Shown here one piece after another: positions 43,401 to 54,700 of a stretch of DNA of 64,000 bases (its first letter is position 1; each line of letters begins with the position of its first letter). The notes under the pieces were generated by a model that was not told where the DNA came from, made no database searches, and worked only from the letters and a program-made list of their open reading frames with translations. The stretch is from Drechslerella dactyloides (taxonomy: Eukaryota; Ascomycota; Orbiliomycetes; Orbiliales; Orbiliaceae). The stretch covers positions 6,262,001 through 6,326,000 of the forward strand of contig JAGTWJ010000001.1 of assembly GCA_020064725.1 (NCBI GenBank), written 5' to 3'. The position numbers and the translations under genes are program-made.

Positions 43401-45593
43401 CGGTAGCAAATGAACCGGCAATGCCCCTGATCATATTTAAGGCTATTAGTATAATTTTGATGCTGATGTTCAGTCCAAAAAATATAGTAGTGGGTAAATT
43501 TTCAACCACTCGTACTTACCTATGGTGCAGTCGCTCCTCATGTCAGTGACTAAGACGACATAGAAGAATTCTTGATCATGCAAAATATCACTCAATGTCT
43601 TCTTGCTCTCTGAATTGAGAGCTACAAGATTGACTGAAATATCATCTAGTATCAATAATCCACGGCGAAGAGGCGATATTAATGTCGTCGTAGAACTAGT
43701 GGAGACCCTATCAGATTCGTGCAGTATTCGGTGGAGGTCGACCTGGCTTTTAATAGTCGCAACAAGTTTTTGACTCTTACATGCCATATCAACCGTCTCG
43801 TCGCTGAGCCAGTCTCCTTCATTCTGCCAGATGATATTGTCTACCAGTCCAGTAGATTTCCACCACGAACCTACAAAATGTAGGAAAGATGTCCTGCCAC
43901 TGCCTGGAACCCCAACAAGCTCAACAACGTGGCTCTGAGCAGTAAGGGCATTCTCAAGGCGAAGGAGATCCAGATCCCGTCCCAAGAGAGGGGAGTCTTG
44001 CCCTGTTATACTAGAAGGGAAAGTAGCCGCCCTTGCGAGACTAGGCGACTCTGAAATGGGAAACAAGTCTGGCCATGGAGAGGTTTCTAATTGATTTACT
44101 TGCTGATATAGAACGGGCAAGATGGCATCTGGTAGCGAGACCACGGATCCTAGAATTCCCTTTCGCTTGCTATCTCGGCTTAGAGCCCTCCGTGTCCTGT
44201 GCACCGCAAGGACTATCGCGCCTCGGTTTTGCAAGATTTGTTCGTAGAGGAGGGGCACAAGAGTCGAAGCTGAAGAAATTAAAAGTTTGAAAGACATGCC
44301 GATAGCGCATTTGACTCCATTCTGTACCAGGATCGCAGCGAGATTTGTGTCCAGATCCGATCCTGACTTTGCCGATTCACACGCGTTCAGTATGACTAAT
44401 GATACTCTACGTTCCGACAGTAGATGAGCAAGCTCTACGGCATCTCGTCTCTCAAGCTCTGTAGGATCCTCATGGGAGACCAGTTTGATGAACGCCCTAC
44501 ATTCGACACGAAAGATACTGTTAGTCAACAAGCTTTTAATGCGGCACAACCGAAATTTTGAAATACATCCCCGATGGAACCGTATAAGGAGCACTAACCT
44601 CTTTTTCGTTACCTTTCCGTGGACATCGAAATGAACAAGGTGATAATATCCAGGTGGTCTGGAGTTCAGAGCAGACTGTAATGATTCCCATGTCCCAGGT
44701 CTAACAAAATCCATCTGGATGTGACGCGATTTTATCAACGATAAAAGCGCACTATGGACCGTTCTAGCAATAACACGATATTCGATGTCGGCATTTGGGA
44801 TCGCTGCGCTCCGCGCTGTACAAAACAAAATGCGCAAAGTCGAGACCTCCCCAACAGGTAGAAATTCCGGTGGGTTTGCATTAGTCGATGAGTAGCTAGA
44901 GCTTTCCGACTCCCTATCATCAGTCAAGAGAGCTTCATTGTTTGAGTCGCCAGTGTCGATATCCATCTTTTCATCTTCGCCGACGAGACCGACCGGTACC
45001 CCCAGACTGGCGGTCACTCCATGCCTGTTTATCGACTCAGTTGTTCCTCTGACCCCTTCCGACTGAGCCGTCAATGGATACACCGTTCGGACAATGTTGA
45101 TATCCAGATCCAATTGCAATTCCAGTGCCTCCCAGTGCAAGGCATGGATGGTATGGTCGCTGTTTTCACCAGTAATAAGAAGGCATATTGAGATGCCCTG
45201 CAATATATCCCGCGGACGCTGCAGCCTGGAATCACCTAAAATCACATATTCAAGCGGGCGACGTATCTGATTGTACAAGGTCTTCCCATATTCTTGGATG
45301 GCTTCGTTAACTGCAGAAGCCTTTTTCAGCCAGTATGGATTCTTCACGGCATGGTCCTCAAGGAGCCAGCGCAGGTCACCCTCGGCGTCTGCGGCGCCAG
45401 CAAAAGGATCTCGAATGACCCAAAAACTTGATTTTCGATCTTGGTACTCGAGATGGTAGCGCCATCCACTTGAGTCGGATTCATCATCTCTCGCATCAGC
45501 TTTATACCAGCTCGGCCATGAATCTTTGGCTAATTTGCTTGCGACGAGTTTAACTGGGAATTGCAGTTGGCTTTGTGGAGTTGGCGTCGACAT
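40440..45593 (-). CDS. CHAT-protease / STAND-NTPase / helical-repeat protein (NLR-like)
   Basis: Candidate sensor and protease of a regulated cell-death system. Four exons on the minus strand: 45593-44599, 44496-43520, 43426-40809, 40724-40440, giving 1624 residues. The CHAT (caspase-like) domain carries the catalytic pair: His325 in HFDVHG and Cys371 in LVILNACES; the first intron is removed between them. A linker LLGRDLDLLRLENAL leads into a STAND-type NTPase with P-loop GVPGSGRTS (about 527-535) and Walker B LLILDD. Arg533 replaces the usual P-loop Lys. After the NTPase, VHLLPLSPSVATELLW (restored across intron 2) resembles the winged-helix transition of NLR-like proteins. The C-terminal 900 residues are helical, probably TPR-like. 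The last exon encodes a Ser/Thr/Lys-rich tail. CHAT-NLR proteins in fungi are linked to gasdermin cleavage; the gasdermin-like neighbour lies 713 bp upstream on the same strand. Substrate and trigger are unknown. Confidence 0.85.
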
Positions 45594-46306
45594 TTTGCGG
45601 CGGGGTCGGACTGTACCAGCTGGCCAGGTTCAACGCAGTGCAGAGGCCGCCCGCCAACGTCTTGTTGCTAGATGTACCCGTTCCTAGATATCTTATGAAT
45701 ATCGGGCAGGCACTACCGCCTTGCGTTTAATCTAGATGGGGAAAGTATTCTAGTCTCGATCGATGGGCTTTCGAGTGGTGAAGGCACGCCAGCCGGGAGA
45801 TTTTAGCTAGGTTGGTTCCTTGCAGGAATTTAGGTAGCCTTGCACCCCGCCAATCAAAAATGTATTTAGGCGGCAAGTTGCGTGCTGGCGACTGTAATAA
45901 TCCTGATGGCCCCAAAGGTAGAATACATAATACCTCTATAATGTATATAACTCAAAGTTTCTTGAGAGGTCTTAGATTGGGAACGCCAAGAAAATATATC
46001 TGATGGGACCCATATCTGTCTATTTGATATCAATACCGTGGCGTTCCGAAGCCATATTCATGTGCACAGCCCCCTGCATGGGCACACAAATACAGCCTCG
46101 AGCTCACGCCAAATGGCCAAGCAAGTTAAAAGTTGACTCATGCTACCTGCTGAGAAAATCAAAAAGTATATCAATCTTTAGTAGTTCAAGGATTTTCTTC
46201 GCCTCGCTTTCGTCGTAAAGAATTGATCGTAAGCACCCTTAATTAAGTAAATTTTTACGACCTGCGACCCACATTCTAGACGACACATCTTCAACTACAT
46301 ATCTGA
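45594..46306. other. Intergenic between gasdermin-like and CHAT genes
   Basis: 713 bp containing the promoter of the CHAT gene and the 3' flank of the gasdermin-like gene. AT-rich with small ORFs only. No third gene is seen between the two partners. Confidence 0.45.
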
Positions 46307-47134
46307 CTAATACAAGATGTCAGCCTCGCTGCTCATATCTCCCTCCCCGGCTTCAAGTTCGCCATCGCTGTCGTCGCTGCTATCCGAGAAAACCATCTTT
46401 TCCGTAGGAAATATCGCCATGCCCTTGTATAGTGGCTCCCGCTGGATTCGAAACCTCTTCCTTGACTCCGGAACCCTTTGTATCTTAGGCCTCAACGTTA
46501 TCTTGATATACTGACCAGCGAAAACTCTCTCGCCCTCCAAGCTGGACTGCAGGGCGCTTTTGACAGCCTGGCTCCTGGAGACTTCGATCCCTACATCGCC
46601 TGCAAATGGAATGCCAGTGGCGGCTGTCACAATACCCTCAGTGCTGAAACCCGCTGAATTCTCCTTCCCTACCTTATACTCCGTTTTAATATCCGGATTG
46701 TTCGCCGACTTGAAGCCAACGAGCATATATCCGGTCGGCCCATACTTGCGAAGGAACTCATCGAGCTCGTCCCCATGGGCTTCCTTAAGCGACTCAAATG
46801 CCGCGGGCTTCTGCTCAATCGAGAATGTCTTGATGTCGTCGCTCTTAAGCTCGTATGTGTTCACCTTCGCCCAGTCCTTACCCAGTGAGAAGAGTGTCAC
46901 CAATGTGGTCGCAGCGGACGTCTCTCGGAGCGCCTTCGTTTTGATGAGATTCACGGTGTCCCGGCTGACATTAAGGCGATACTCATCGATGTATGACAGA
47001 GGAGACTTGCTCGCGAGAGCGGGGGCGTAGTTATCGAGGGGTCGACAGGGGTCGATGACGACAGTGCCGAGGAGGCGGGAGAAGTCTGCGGCGTCGTATG
47101 ACCCTGCGAAGACAACGAACGAAGGGCCACTCAT
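46307..47134 (-). CDS. Fungal gasdermin-like pore-forming protein
   Basis: Single-exon gene of 275 residues, ATG at 47134-47132. I assign it to the gasdermin-like family from overall layout: an N-terminal strand segment with LLGTVVIDP and RPLDNYAP, a lysine/acid-rich middle, then YMLVGFKSANNPDIKTEYK, glycine/alanine-rich strands that could form the membrane hairpins (about 155-185), and a closing strand VFAGQYIKITLR (about 204-215). Residues 216-250 are basic and 250-275 are an acidic Ser/Asp/Glu tail. Fungal gasdermins are about this size; a short C-terminal tail is cut off by a partner protease and the freed part permeabilises the plasma membrane, killing the cell. There is no signal peptide and no transmembrane helix. 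The CHAT gene next door is the expected type of partner. The cleavage site cannot be located by eye. Family call is probable, not proven. Confidence 0.65.
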   Translation of the reverse strand: MSGPSFVVFAGSYDAADFSRLLGTVVIDPCRPLDNYAPALASKSPLSYIDEYRLNVSRDTVNLIKTKALRETSAATTLVTLFSLGKDWAKVNTYELKSDDIKTFSIEQKPAAFESLKEAHGDELDEFLRKYGPTGYMLVGFKSANNPDIKTEYKVGKENSAGFSTEGIVTAATGIPFAGDVGIEVSRSQAVKSALQSSLEGERVFAGQYIKITLRPKIQRVPESRKRFRIQREPLYKGMAIFPTEKMVFSDSSDDSDGELEAGEGDMSSEADILY

Positions 47135-49170
47135 TAGGAGGTTCAAAGTCTGCTATACGGTGATTATATTGTGGTGTCCGTTTAGTAGTAGTTTAATGAT
47201 ATTTTTGGGGGATTTCGCAAGCGCTTGCAGCTAGATAAATTTCGGGTTGAATGAGTCCGGATATATATGTTCCAGCGTCTTGGCCGCTAAGCACGGCTCA
47301 ACATCGAAGCGCATCGCAGATTTATCATCTGAATGCACCGCCAGAATTACGCGTGTTCCCGTGGTTCCATCTCTCACTTGACCAACTACTGGTAAGCCTA
47401 CCTCCTGCCGCGTTTGATCGACTGTCGCCGCGTCTTCTACACATCGACAGCGGTATCAAGACCGCCTCGTCCTTTGGCACAGCCCCCTTGGCGCATTTTG
47501 AGCTTGAGCCGAGCGCTCCCAAAAGAATATTCAAAAGCTGGGGTTGAGATATCGGGAGCCTTTCCGAATGGGTAGGTGGGGGCGTTACTAGCGTAGAGGA
47601 TCGGTCCGACAGGACCCCTGTCGAATTTCCGGTCATGAGGTACCGCGAATCCGCCTCACGGAAGACATTCGAATATGATTCATATACGAGTTCGGAAAAC
47701 TGTTGTATTTTGCACAATGTCCGAACTGTTTGAATGGATAGCTTCATCTAGACACTTTCCCATTCTCAGGTCCCAGGGGCGGAGACCCATCGCCTTCGAG
47801 ACTATTCAATCTTGCACGCGCTCGTTCTTGAGGTACTGGCTGGGCTGATTAGGCGAAACCTATTTCTACCCGTTTGAGCCCCGCCCTATTCTCCGGGCCA
47901 TTACAAGAAGAATTTGCATGGTTTTCATCCAGGACTTGCTAATTAGTATATTACTCTCAGAGAATTTTTGACATTCGGTAGAGTGTCTACTAGATACTTT
48001 GCCAAACAGAAGGCTCATTGACGTGTTCGCACCTCACTATATATGTGAGACACCGCAGATAGAGAGAAATATTAGTATCGCACGTTGGCAGCTTAGATAT
48101 CCTTACGAGTATCAAAACAAGCCTTTAACTACCTTATACTGAAACTTGTATACATTATCTTAGTATACTCATTCGATATATTATAGATTACAGCCCCTAT
48201 TTAGCTACAAGTATCGTGGCAAAGAAATATGCTTCTATAGTAAAGTAAATGTGAGGCTGGGGTATCTCGCGGTTCTTGCACAATTTGTGCGACATCCAAA
48301 CTGCTGGAGGTCGAGCCAAATGCCGTTAAGCTTGTCAGGAGCAGGCGTTTTCCAGTTTGACATGGAAATTTTCTTACTTGTTGAAATAACAAATGGATAC
48401 TAAATAAATTCTGGGCCGATACTAGACAAGCAGGGGGTTTTGAATGAGTGCACGAGTGAGTGAGAAGTACATGATGCATCGATGGCAGTCGCAGCCAGGT
48501 GACCCGGTTACGCAGATCAGCCGCCAGTCCAGATAACCACAGAAGGTTGCAACGAAGAGACAGGACAAGACCGAAGTAGTGGCTTGGCTCCCTTGCCAGC
48601 CTAATTACTTCCACAATATATCCTTACTACTTCACAATACGTAACGTTAATGTGAAAGTCAAGGGATGACCGATATCCTACTCTCAAATCACTTCTTCGG
48701 GAGAAAAAGATCTCGAAACTACCGGTCCAGCAACCCTCCATTCCCCGGATTTAGTAACAAGAAATAGATGTCTCCGGTTTTGCCGCTAAGCGGCACTTCT
48801 GATTGGGTAACAGACTTCTGGTTTCACCTCGATGAGAGCAACTTGAGCACAGCCAACGGAATCTGGGGCCGATATGGCGATGATTGCATGACGAAGGCTA
48901 TTAGTCTTCGCGTTCACATGCTCATGATGCGGAAACGAGAGTTTCCGGTTGAATCGCAGCTTCCCCTTAACCACTATTTTTGAAGTCGGTCTAACTTCGA
49001 ATGAAGATCTGGAGCTGCTTGCTGTAGGAAGCATAGGTATAACCGTCTCCGTACAACCCTATAAATAGAGGGATAGAACACCGGATTCCATCATGCTTCA
49101 TTCATATCACGCCAGTTCCGACCTTTGGCAAAACAAGCATTAACGTGCTACTTGAATCTACTCTTATAAA
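47135..49170. other. AT-rich intergenic stretch
   Basis: Shared upstream region of the gasdermin-like gene (minus) and the cysteine-rich peptide gene (plus). Minus ORFs of about 140 codons at 47325-47747 and 48201-48614 have ATG starts but no recognisable features; a plus ORF overlaps the first. I cannot support any of them as genes. Confidence 0.4.
49060..49068 (+). promoter_or_regulatory. TATA box of the cysteine-rich secreted peptide gene
   Basis: TATAAATAG lies 103-111 bp before the ATG at 49171. Sequence and spacing fit a strong, inducible-type core promoter with a leader of roughly 75-80 nt. Confidence 0.55.
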
Positions 49171-49565
49171 ATGAAGGTTGTCCTCTGCCTCCTCGCCATC
49201 CTCGGTGCTGCTAGCACAGCACCAAACCCAATCTCGAATGCAGACCCGAGTCCATTGATTGGTAAGTCTAGACGTCTACTCGCTAACATGATGACTTGTA
49301 TCCCTCCTGTCCTACTAACCTCGGTCTTGCCTTCTCTTTAGAAAAACGCTGCACCGCAGGCACCGAATTATATGCTTGGTGCACGAGTGCATGCGGATAC
49401 AACTGCCGCGCCCTATATAACTCGTGCAGGAACGTGCCGCCCCCATACGGATGTGGGGAAGCCTATTCACGCATGGTATCATATTGTAACCAATGCTGTA
49501 TCTCTGGCGATTGTCGCAACTGCCAGAATTGTGGCAATAGTTATCCGATCCCCCAGCCAGCATAA
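49171..49565 (+). CDS. Secreted 12-cysteine peptide with Kex2 site (effector-like)
   Basis: Two exons, 49171-49261 and 49342-49565 (GTAAGT donor, TTTAG acceptor), 104 residues. Residues 1-17 form a signal peptide (MKVVLCLLAILGAASTA). A short propeptide follows and ends in EKR at residues 31-33, a Kex2 cleavage site; the intron interrupts the codon just before it. The mature peptide of about 71 residues starts directly with Cys and contains twelve cysteines, including CNQCC and CRNCQNC clusters, so six disulphides are possible. The first exon also has one Cys within the signal peptide. This layout is typical of fungal effectors, antimicrobial peptides and other secreted cysteine-rich proteins. 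The cysteine pattern does not match hydrophobins (eight Cys) and I do not recognise a family. It sits in an AT-rich, gene-poor block, as effector genes often do. Confidence 0.8.
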
Positions 49566-50804
49566 AGAAACATGTCAATGATCGTCTGTACATACTTTCT
49601 GGAGGACTTCTTCTTAGTCCCGTCCTATGTAGGAGTTCATGTCTTTATAGCATGTTGGTCCAGGCACGAACTAGTGCAGGTGTTAGCCTTATATTATACT
49701 TGACACAATTTCTGTCAAAGGAAAGCGCAGCATACTAGTAGAGAATAAATTGGTGGAGCTCGCAATAGCCCGGACATGACATGTAGAGTGTTAATTGACC
49801 TAGTTGGCAAGATAAGCACAACACGGTACTCATGTGCTAAAAAGAGGGCTGAGACACGCATGTCCCGGGTATTCGGACCGTGATCCCATCCATGTAGCCT
49901 CGAAGCCCCATCCATGCGCATATGGAGCGGCTTGCGTTGCCGCTGGAACTGCAATAGGTATATACCAAAAGAGCCGCGCGGGTACCCAAAGTTTACAAAA
50001 TTTCTACGGGAATTGACAGAGGTCAGATAGTATCCCTTTCGTTCCGGTCAATCATGTTGACTATGCTGGATCGTTCGCCCCCGCAGCGTAGTCGATAAAA
50101 TGGGAGGTTGATAATATTTATAGTGTTGACGCGACTAGGTATGATAAACGTTATAGAGCTCGCCACTAAATCTATGGCTCGCGACTGCACTAAAGCTGGC
50201 AATGAGCTGGTTCTCCCAGAGATCAGCCTTTTGCGTTGTCTCCCCTTGACGGCAGCGGCCGCACGATGGCAGAAAATCCAACGCTGCGAGGTCTGCATTA
50301 TGAAAATCTGATGCGTATGGATCGACGTGGCGACTGGATACCAACAGGATATATGCGAATGTTCGGTCCACGTAGATGTATTCATAGCTAATTTATTAGT
50401 ATATATATCTCAGATCCGCAGATATAGATTGGAAACAAGCTTTGCCGATAAGATTCAGCCGTGTGAGGATTATTGTCGGCCACTTACCATCACATACTTA
50501 GTAGGTACTTTAGGTAATTATCTACATATACACAAGCGTGCTCATTTGTGTGGTCGCTCATCGACAGCATCGCCTTATCCCAACATCCTGGGTACATATG
50601 TATTTACTCTCCTATCATTAAGCGTTAATGTGCAGCTTGAACGCGCAGCAACGTTGCAACATGCGCCCTGCGCTCAAAATGCAACAACGAACCAACGACG
50701 TCGACTTATAAGATTATCAACGATATTTTTATTAGCGCAAACAAAAAAAATATTACATGGATAGGTATACTAGACAACCTCTTGAGTCTAAATGAAATAT
50801 ATGT
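49566..50804. other. AT-rich intergenic stretch
   Basis: Short ORFs on both strands (up to 145 codons at 50327-50764, plus strand) with no recognisable features. Nothing else supported. Confidence 0.4.
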
Positions 50805-51742
50805 CTACATACCAACTGGTACGGGTAGTCTGTCGAGCAATCGCAGAAAGCGGGAATAGCGATGATAGTAATAAAAATGCCAAAGAACAATTGGGATCGA
50901 AACCAGCAGCATGAGAAGGTTATAAGTCAGAAGCAACATTACGAGTCCAGGTTGAAGCTCGAAATGTTCGAAAGAATACACGATCATGCCCATAAAGACG
51001 TAATATATAAAAAGCGAAAAGACCATCGCATGGACGTTGAAAAGGTTTGTAAAAACATATATGTTGACAGGCATGGCCATGATTATCTCCAAGACAACCA
51101 TGGAGATCCAGAACTCCCGTGTAACGGTTGGCATCAGAAAAGTATCAGAAAATGCATCAGAAAACGCGTGATTCGGGCCTGTGTAGACAAGTAGATGCAT
51201 GAATTGTGTTAGCTCATATATTGCATGGGATCATGAATAAAAAATTGAGGTTTGACCGGGCGGAGCCCGATCTGGATTGGTAAGGTGTCGTACCTAGTAC
51301 ATTACGGAAGATAAATCCAAATATTCGTCTGAAAACTTGGAAGAGAAGGAATTGATTTGTGTCACCCGTTGTGGGTGAAGCATCTTCTGGACTCCCTGGC
51401 CCCGCCGGACTAGCTCGCTGAGACCGATTGTCCGCCGGACTAGCTTGTCGGGACTGGTTGCCCCGAGGCGTTCTGACTGTAGAGAGTGATTGTCCGAAGT
51501 CGCCTATCTCCTTGTTGACGTTAATATGGGTCGATGTCCGTAGTCTAGTTGACGAAGCGAGGAGATATTGACTTCAGCGGCTTTTATATCTGATGGTGAG
51601 AAGATGAAGACGCGATGATTTTTTATTTTCTCCCGAGCCCTCCAAAGCTACTTAACCTATCCAGATACAGAGTAGAGTTCAATATGAGTAGTATATTAGT
51701 TAGCGGAACACCGTCATATGTGTATATGCATATTGTGTCCAT
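50805..51742 (-). CDS. Cryptic three-exon polytopic membrane protein
   Basis: Proposed exons on the minus strand: 51742-51657, 51571-51294, 51178-50805, giving 245 residues. The join between exons 2 and 3 is well supported: donor TAG/GTACGA, branch GCTAAC, acceptor TACACAG, and both sides read in phase (FIFRNVL then GPNHAFSDAF). Exon 2 has a 10-residue tandem repeat (SRQASPADNR, SQRASPAGPG). Exon 3 has three to four hydrophobic helices (for example FWISMVVLEIIMAMPVNIYV and LVMLLLTYNLLMLLVSIPIV) followed by a basic HFYYYHRYSRFLR. The first exon is tentative: a GTTAAG donor and an AAG acceptor. The end may also be wrong, since a GTATGT donor overlaps the last codons. The spacing of the helices and the DTF..P....F....E motif vaguely recall EXPERA/TMEM97-type proteins, but this is weak. 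Confidence 0.4.
51402..51448. repeat. Imperfect 30-bp tandem duplication
   Basis: CCGCCGGACTAGCT occurs twice at a 30-bp offset, with related sequence between. On the minus strand it is a whole-codon repeat inside the cryptic membrane protein gene and encodes two copies of a 10-residue Ser/Pro/Arg unit. Confidence 0.7.
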
Positions 51743-54700
51743 ATGGTCTACCAGACAGGACCAGAGTTCAAATTTTAAACTAACTTCAAGGCTCAATCAT
51801 ATCGAACCTTGATCTCAATGAAATTCACTTTTTAGGATAGATAGGCAGTGACATGTACGGTGTTCCTCTTTGATACCGATACCGGCCTAACTGCGCTAGA
51901 AATAACGGACGTCGGACGCGGGGTACATAGCGTAGTATTCATGCCGTCGGCATAGAGCACATGAAATTATCATATGGAGTCTCATATGATAGTAACTAGG
52001 GAGCTACGATATCGTGCGATACATTAGTAAGTAGTCATGTGAGACGGATTACGTGTAGTACAACATTGTCATGTTCTCGCAAGCTGGACCTCCCTTGTTC
52101 ATTATCCTACAGTTTTATGCGTCAGAAAATCTTTTCCAAAAATGCTCTGTAACATTCCACGGATCGATCGCCAAGGCAGAAAAGCTTGTAGTCACCGACC
52201 AATATATAAAGTATATCATATACCTTATATTAGTCTCGAGGCTAACCTAATATGCATAAGTGTCTACCTACCCACATGTCCTGTGACGGGATGGGGTACT
52301 TAAATAGAGGAGTCTGATATCTCGATTATCTCAGCTCGCTTATAACCATTCCGCCGTTGGCTCCCTAAGACCCTCAGAATCCTCAATATAGGAATTAGAT
52401 TTGTCTTGGAAATCACACCGTCAGTCCTAGTACATGTACTATTGCTGGCCAGTTCACGAGACAAGGCTTAGGCCGCTGCGACCGGAATCGTGAATCCTGC
52501 CAAAATTCCTACTGGATCGGAAAATTGAGTGACACAACGGAAAACCTGCAACCACCCTTAGTCTCAATACTGCTGGCATGCATCTAGTGCAAGAGTTAAA
52601 TATTGCCTGGGTTTCAGGTTCTCCTTGATCCTCCTGGTAGTGGTGTGATGGAGTGGGTTCACGACAATTACAGGAGGCAATCGATTCGGAGGCGCATGCG
52701 CAGGATGTATTTTTGTATTTTTCGTACTAAGTAAGTATTTTATGTATTTTTTAGCAATTTAATTCAACTTATTTTGTGCTTTGTTGGGGGAGGGTGAGCA
52801 AGTGGCTAAAACCGGAATAAGAGGCGATAGGGCGTACATGTGGAAAGAGCAAGAATGGCGGTGCTCTTGGTTATTTGTGTAGAACAATGAGCAAGTTAGC
52901 TTGGCGTTTATCATGATATCACCGAGTTCGGGGCCGCAGTTCAAGTTAACAGAGTTGAATTCGGTGATTTGTTTCGCAAGCCAGACGCCTTCGGTAATGG
53001 TAGTTGGTATGTAGAATTTGTTTTTCCTTTAGCAAATCACGTCATCTTAGGGTTTCTGGCTCTTTGCTCTGTTGGAACTGTTCCGCGTCGCTACGTGTAT
53101 ACAATACCTCGATTTCTCCACTGTTGACAAGCCTGCTCTGAACCCATAAGCTTACAAGGTTGGCTCATTTTTATCGATTAATACATGTATATGATCGATG
53201 ATGAGTGATCGATTGCGAGAGGTAAATAAGTACTCAACTATAATACGTTCGCCAGGTGGGTGAACCCGATAGCCTCCCCTCGTAGATATCCTCAAGAAGC
53301 AGCACGCATGATGCAATAATTTACGTCTAGTACTGTGTCGATTTTGTTGAGGCCAATGGAGTGCCCTTGTTTGCATGTGATATCTTATTTCCTGCATACC
53401 TTTGTATCACAACTTATGCATCGACATAACTCTACGGAAATAATTGCTTATACGTTCAAAGGAGAAGTCCCCGACGGCCTGGTTAGGAGAAACGTAACGT
53501 TATTACATTGCAATGCCGGCTGCCACGGCGTGCTCGTGGTCTCCACGCCCTACCACGGCTGGCGCACAATGGTTACACAAATTGTAAAATACACACTCTA
53601 ATTAAAGCGTTGGCCTCCATCGGCCCGACTCCAAGGTGCACGCGCGAGGATAGAAATGATAAGGAAGAGCAGAGTTCTTAAACGTTCCACAACATCTGGA
53701 GCTCGAGGAGAAGCAGTGTTTGCTGCGAAATAAGCGAGAGCGAGATATCAGCCCTCCTCGAGAGTTTTGCCGAGCTTTCCTTCGCATTTATATTTCGTGA
53801 TGGCAATTGAAATGCACAGTACTGGTACATGTTGTAGTTCTGCTGCCAATCAATTGCGGTCAACGGAAAAAAGCGAAGCTAAAAGGCACCTGCACGTTTT
53901 TAACTACCGAAGGAAAAGGCTTGCAGCCAGTCGACGATAGGGATTATCCACGCGAGCTACTCTTGGCGAGTAAGCGGAAGTGCTCCCGAGCGGGGATCGA
54001 TGCAAAATGAGCGAGCGAGAGTTTGTACAAAAAAGTACATTAGAGAAAGATGGTTCAAACGAACCAAGGACTCTACCTTCTTGCTGCCCGGTTTAGGAAT
54101 TGACTCTCGTACCGAGAGCGAGAGGCGAGAAGATCCGGTCAGATTCAGTTCCTGTGGGGGTTAGCATTGCATCTGAGCCACCGCATGGCATTCCAGCGAG
54201 GGAGGCTCGGGACCTGCAACTATTCGCCATTAGTTCGCAAATCTAACGGGGCCTGGGCATGTGTAGGGCTGAACAAGCTCAGACTTGGGTCCCGAAGCTG
54301 AGACCGCGGAGACTCACACAGGCACCCAGCAGGGTGCACGGCGCGGTACGTCTTTGTGAACTACTAGATGCAGCACACCGCATGATGCAGCACCGGAAAT
54401 AAAGATTTACTGGTTTCATGCAGCCGGCGATGTGACGGCACGTGTCTGCAGATTGTCGTATCAATGAGACAGAAGGCTCCTTTGACTTTGCAAATACAAC
54501 AATGTACTTTCCGTGATTACTAAGTATCTGTTAGAATTGCGAACTGCGGTGGACTGATCAGCGAATTAAGGAAGCTGGGCTATTGGAAGTTCTTTTGGGT
54601 ATCTGCGTCTTCCTGCATTATGGATGAAAATCTCTAACGGGTTCGAAGTGCCTCTACACCGCTTCGACCTCGCTGTTTTCGGGTCCGAGCACTCAGCCTT

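Noticed and set aside
43306..43509. Minus-strand ORF with a hydrophobic start inside the CHAT gene
   Set aside because: It spans intron 2 of the CHAT gene and an out-of-frame part of exon 3; the spliced frame explains the region better.
47325..47747. 140-codon minus-strand ORF next to the gasdermin-like gene, considered as a third member of the cell-death cluster
   Set aside because: No domain or membrane feature, and a plus-strand ORF of similar quality overlaps it; no support for a third component.
54640..54670. GGGTTCGAAG string resembling a tRNA T-loop
   Set aside because: Flanks do not fold into a cloverleaf.
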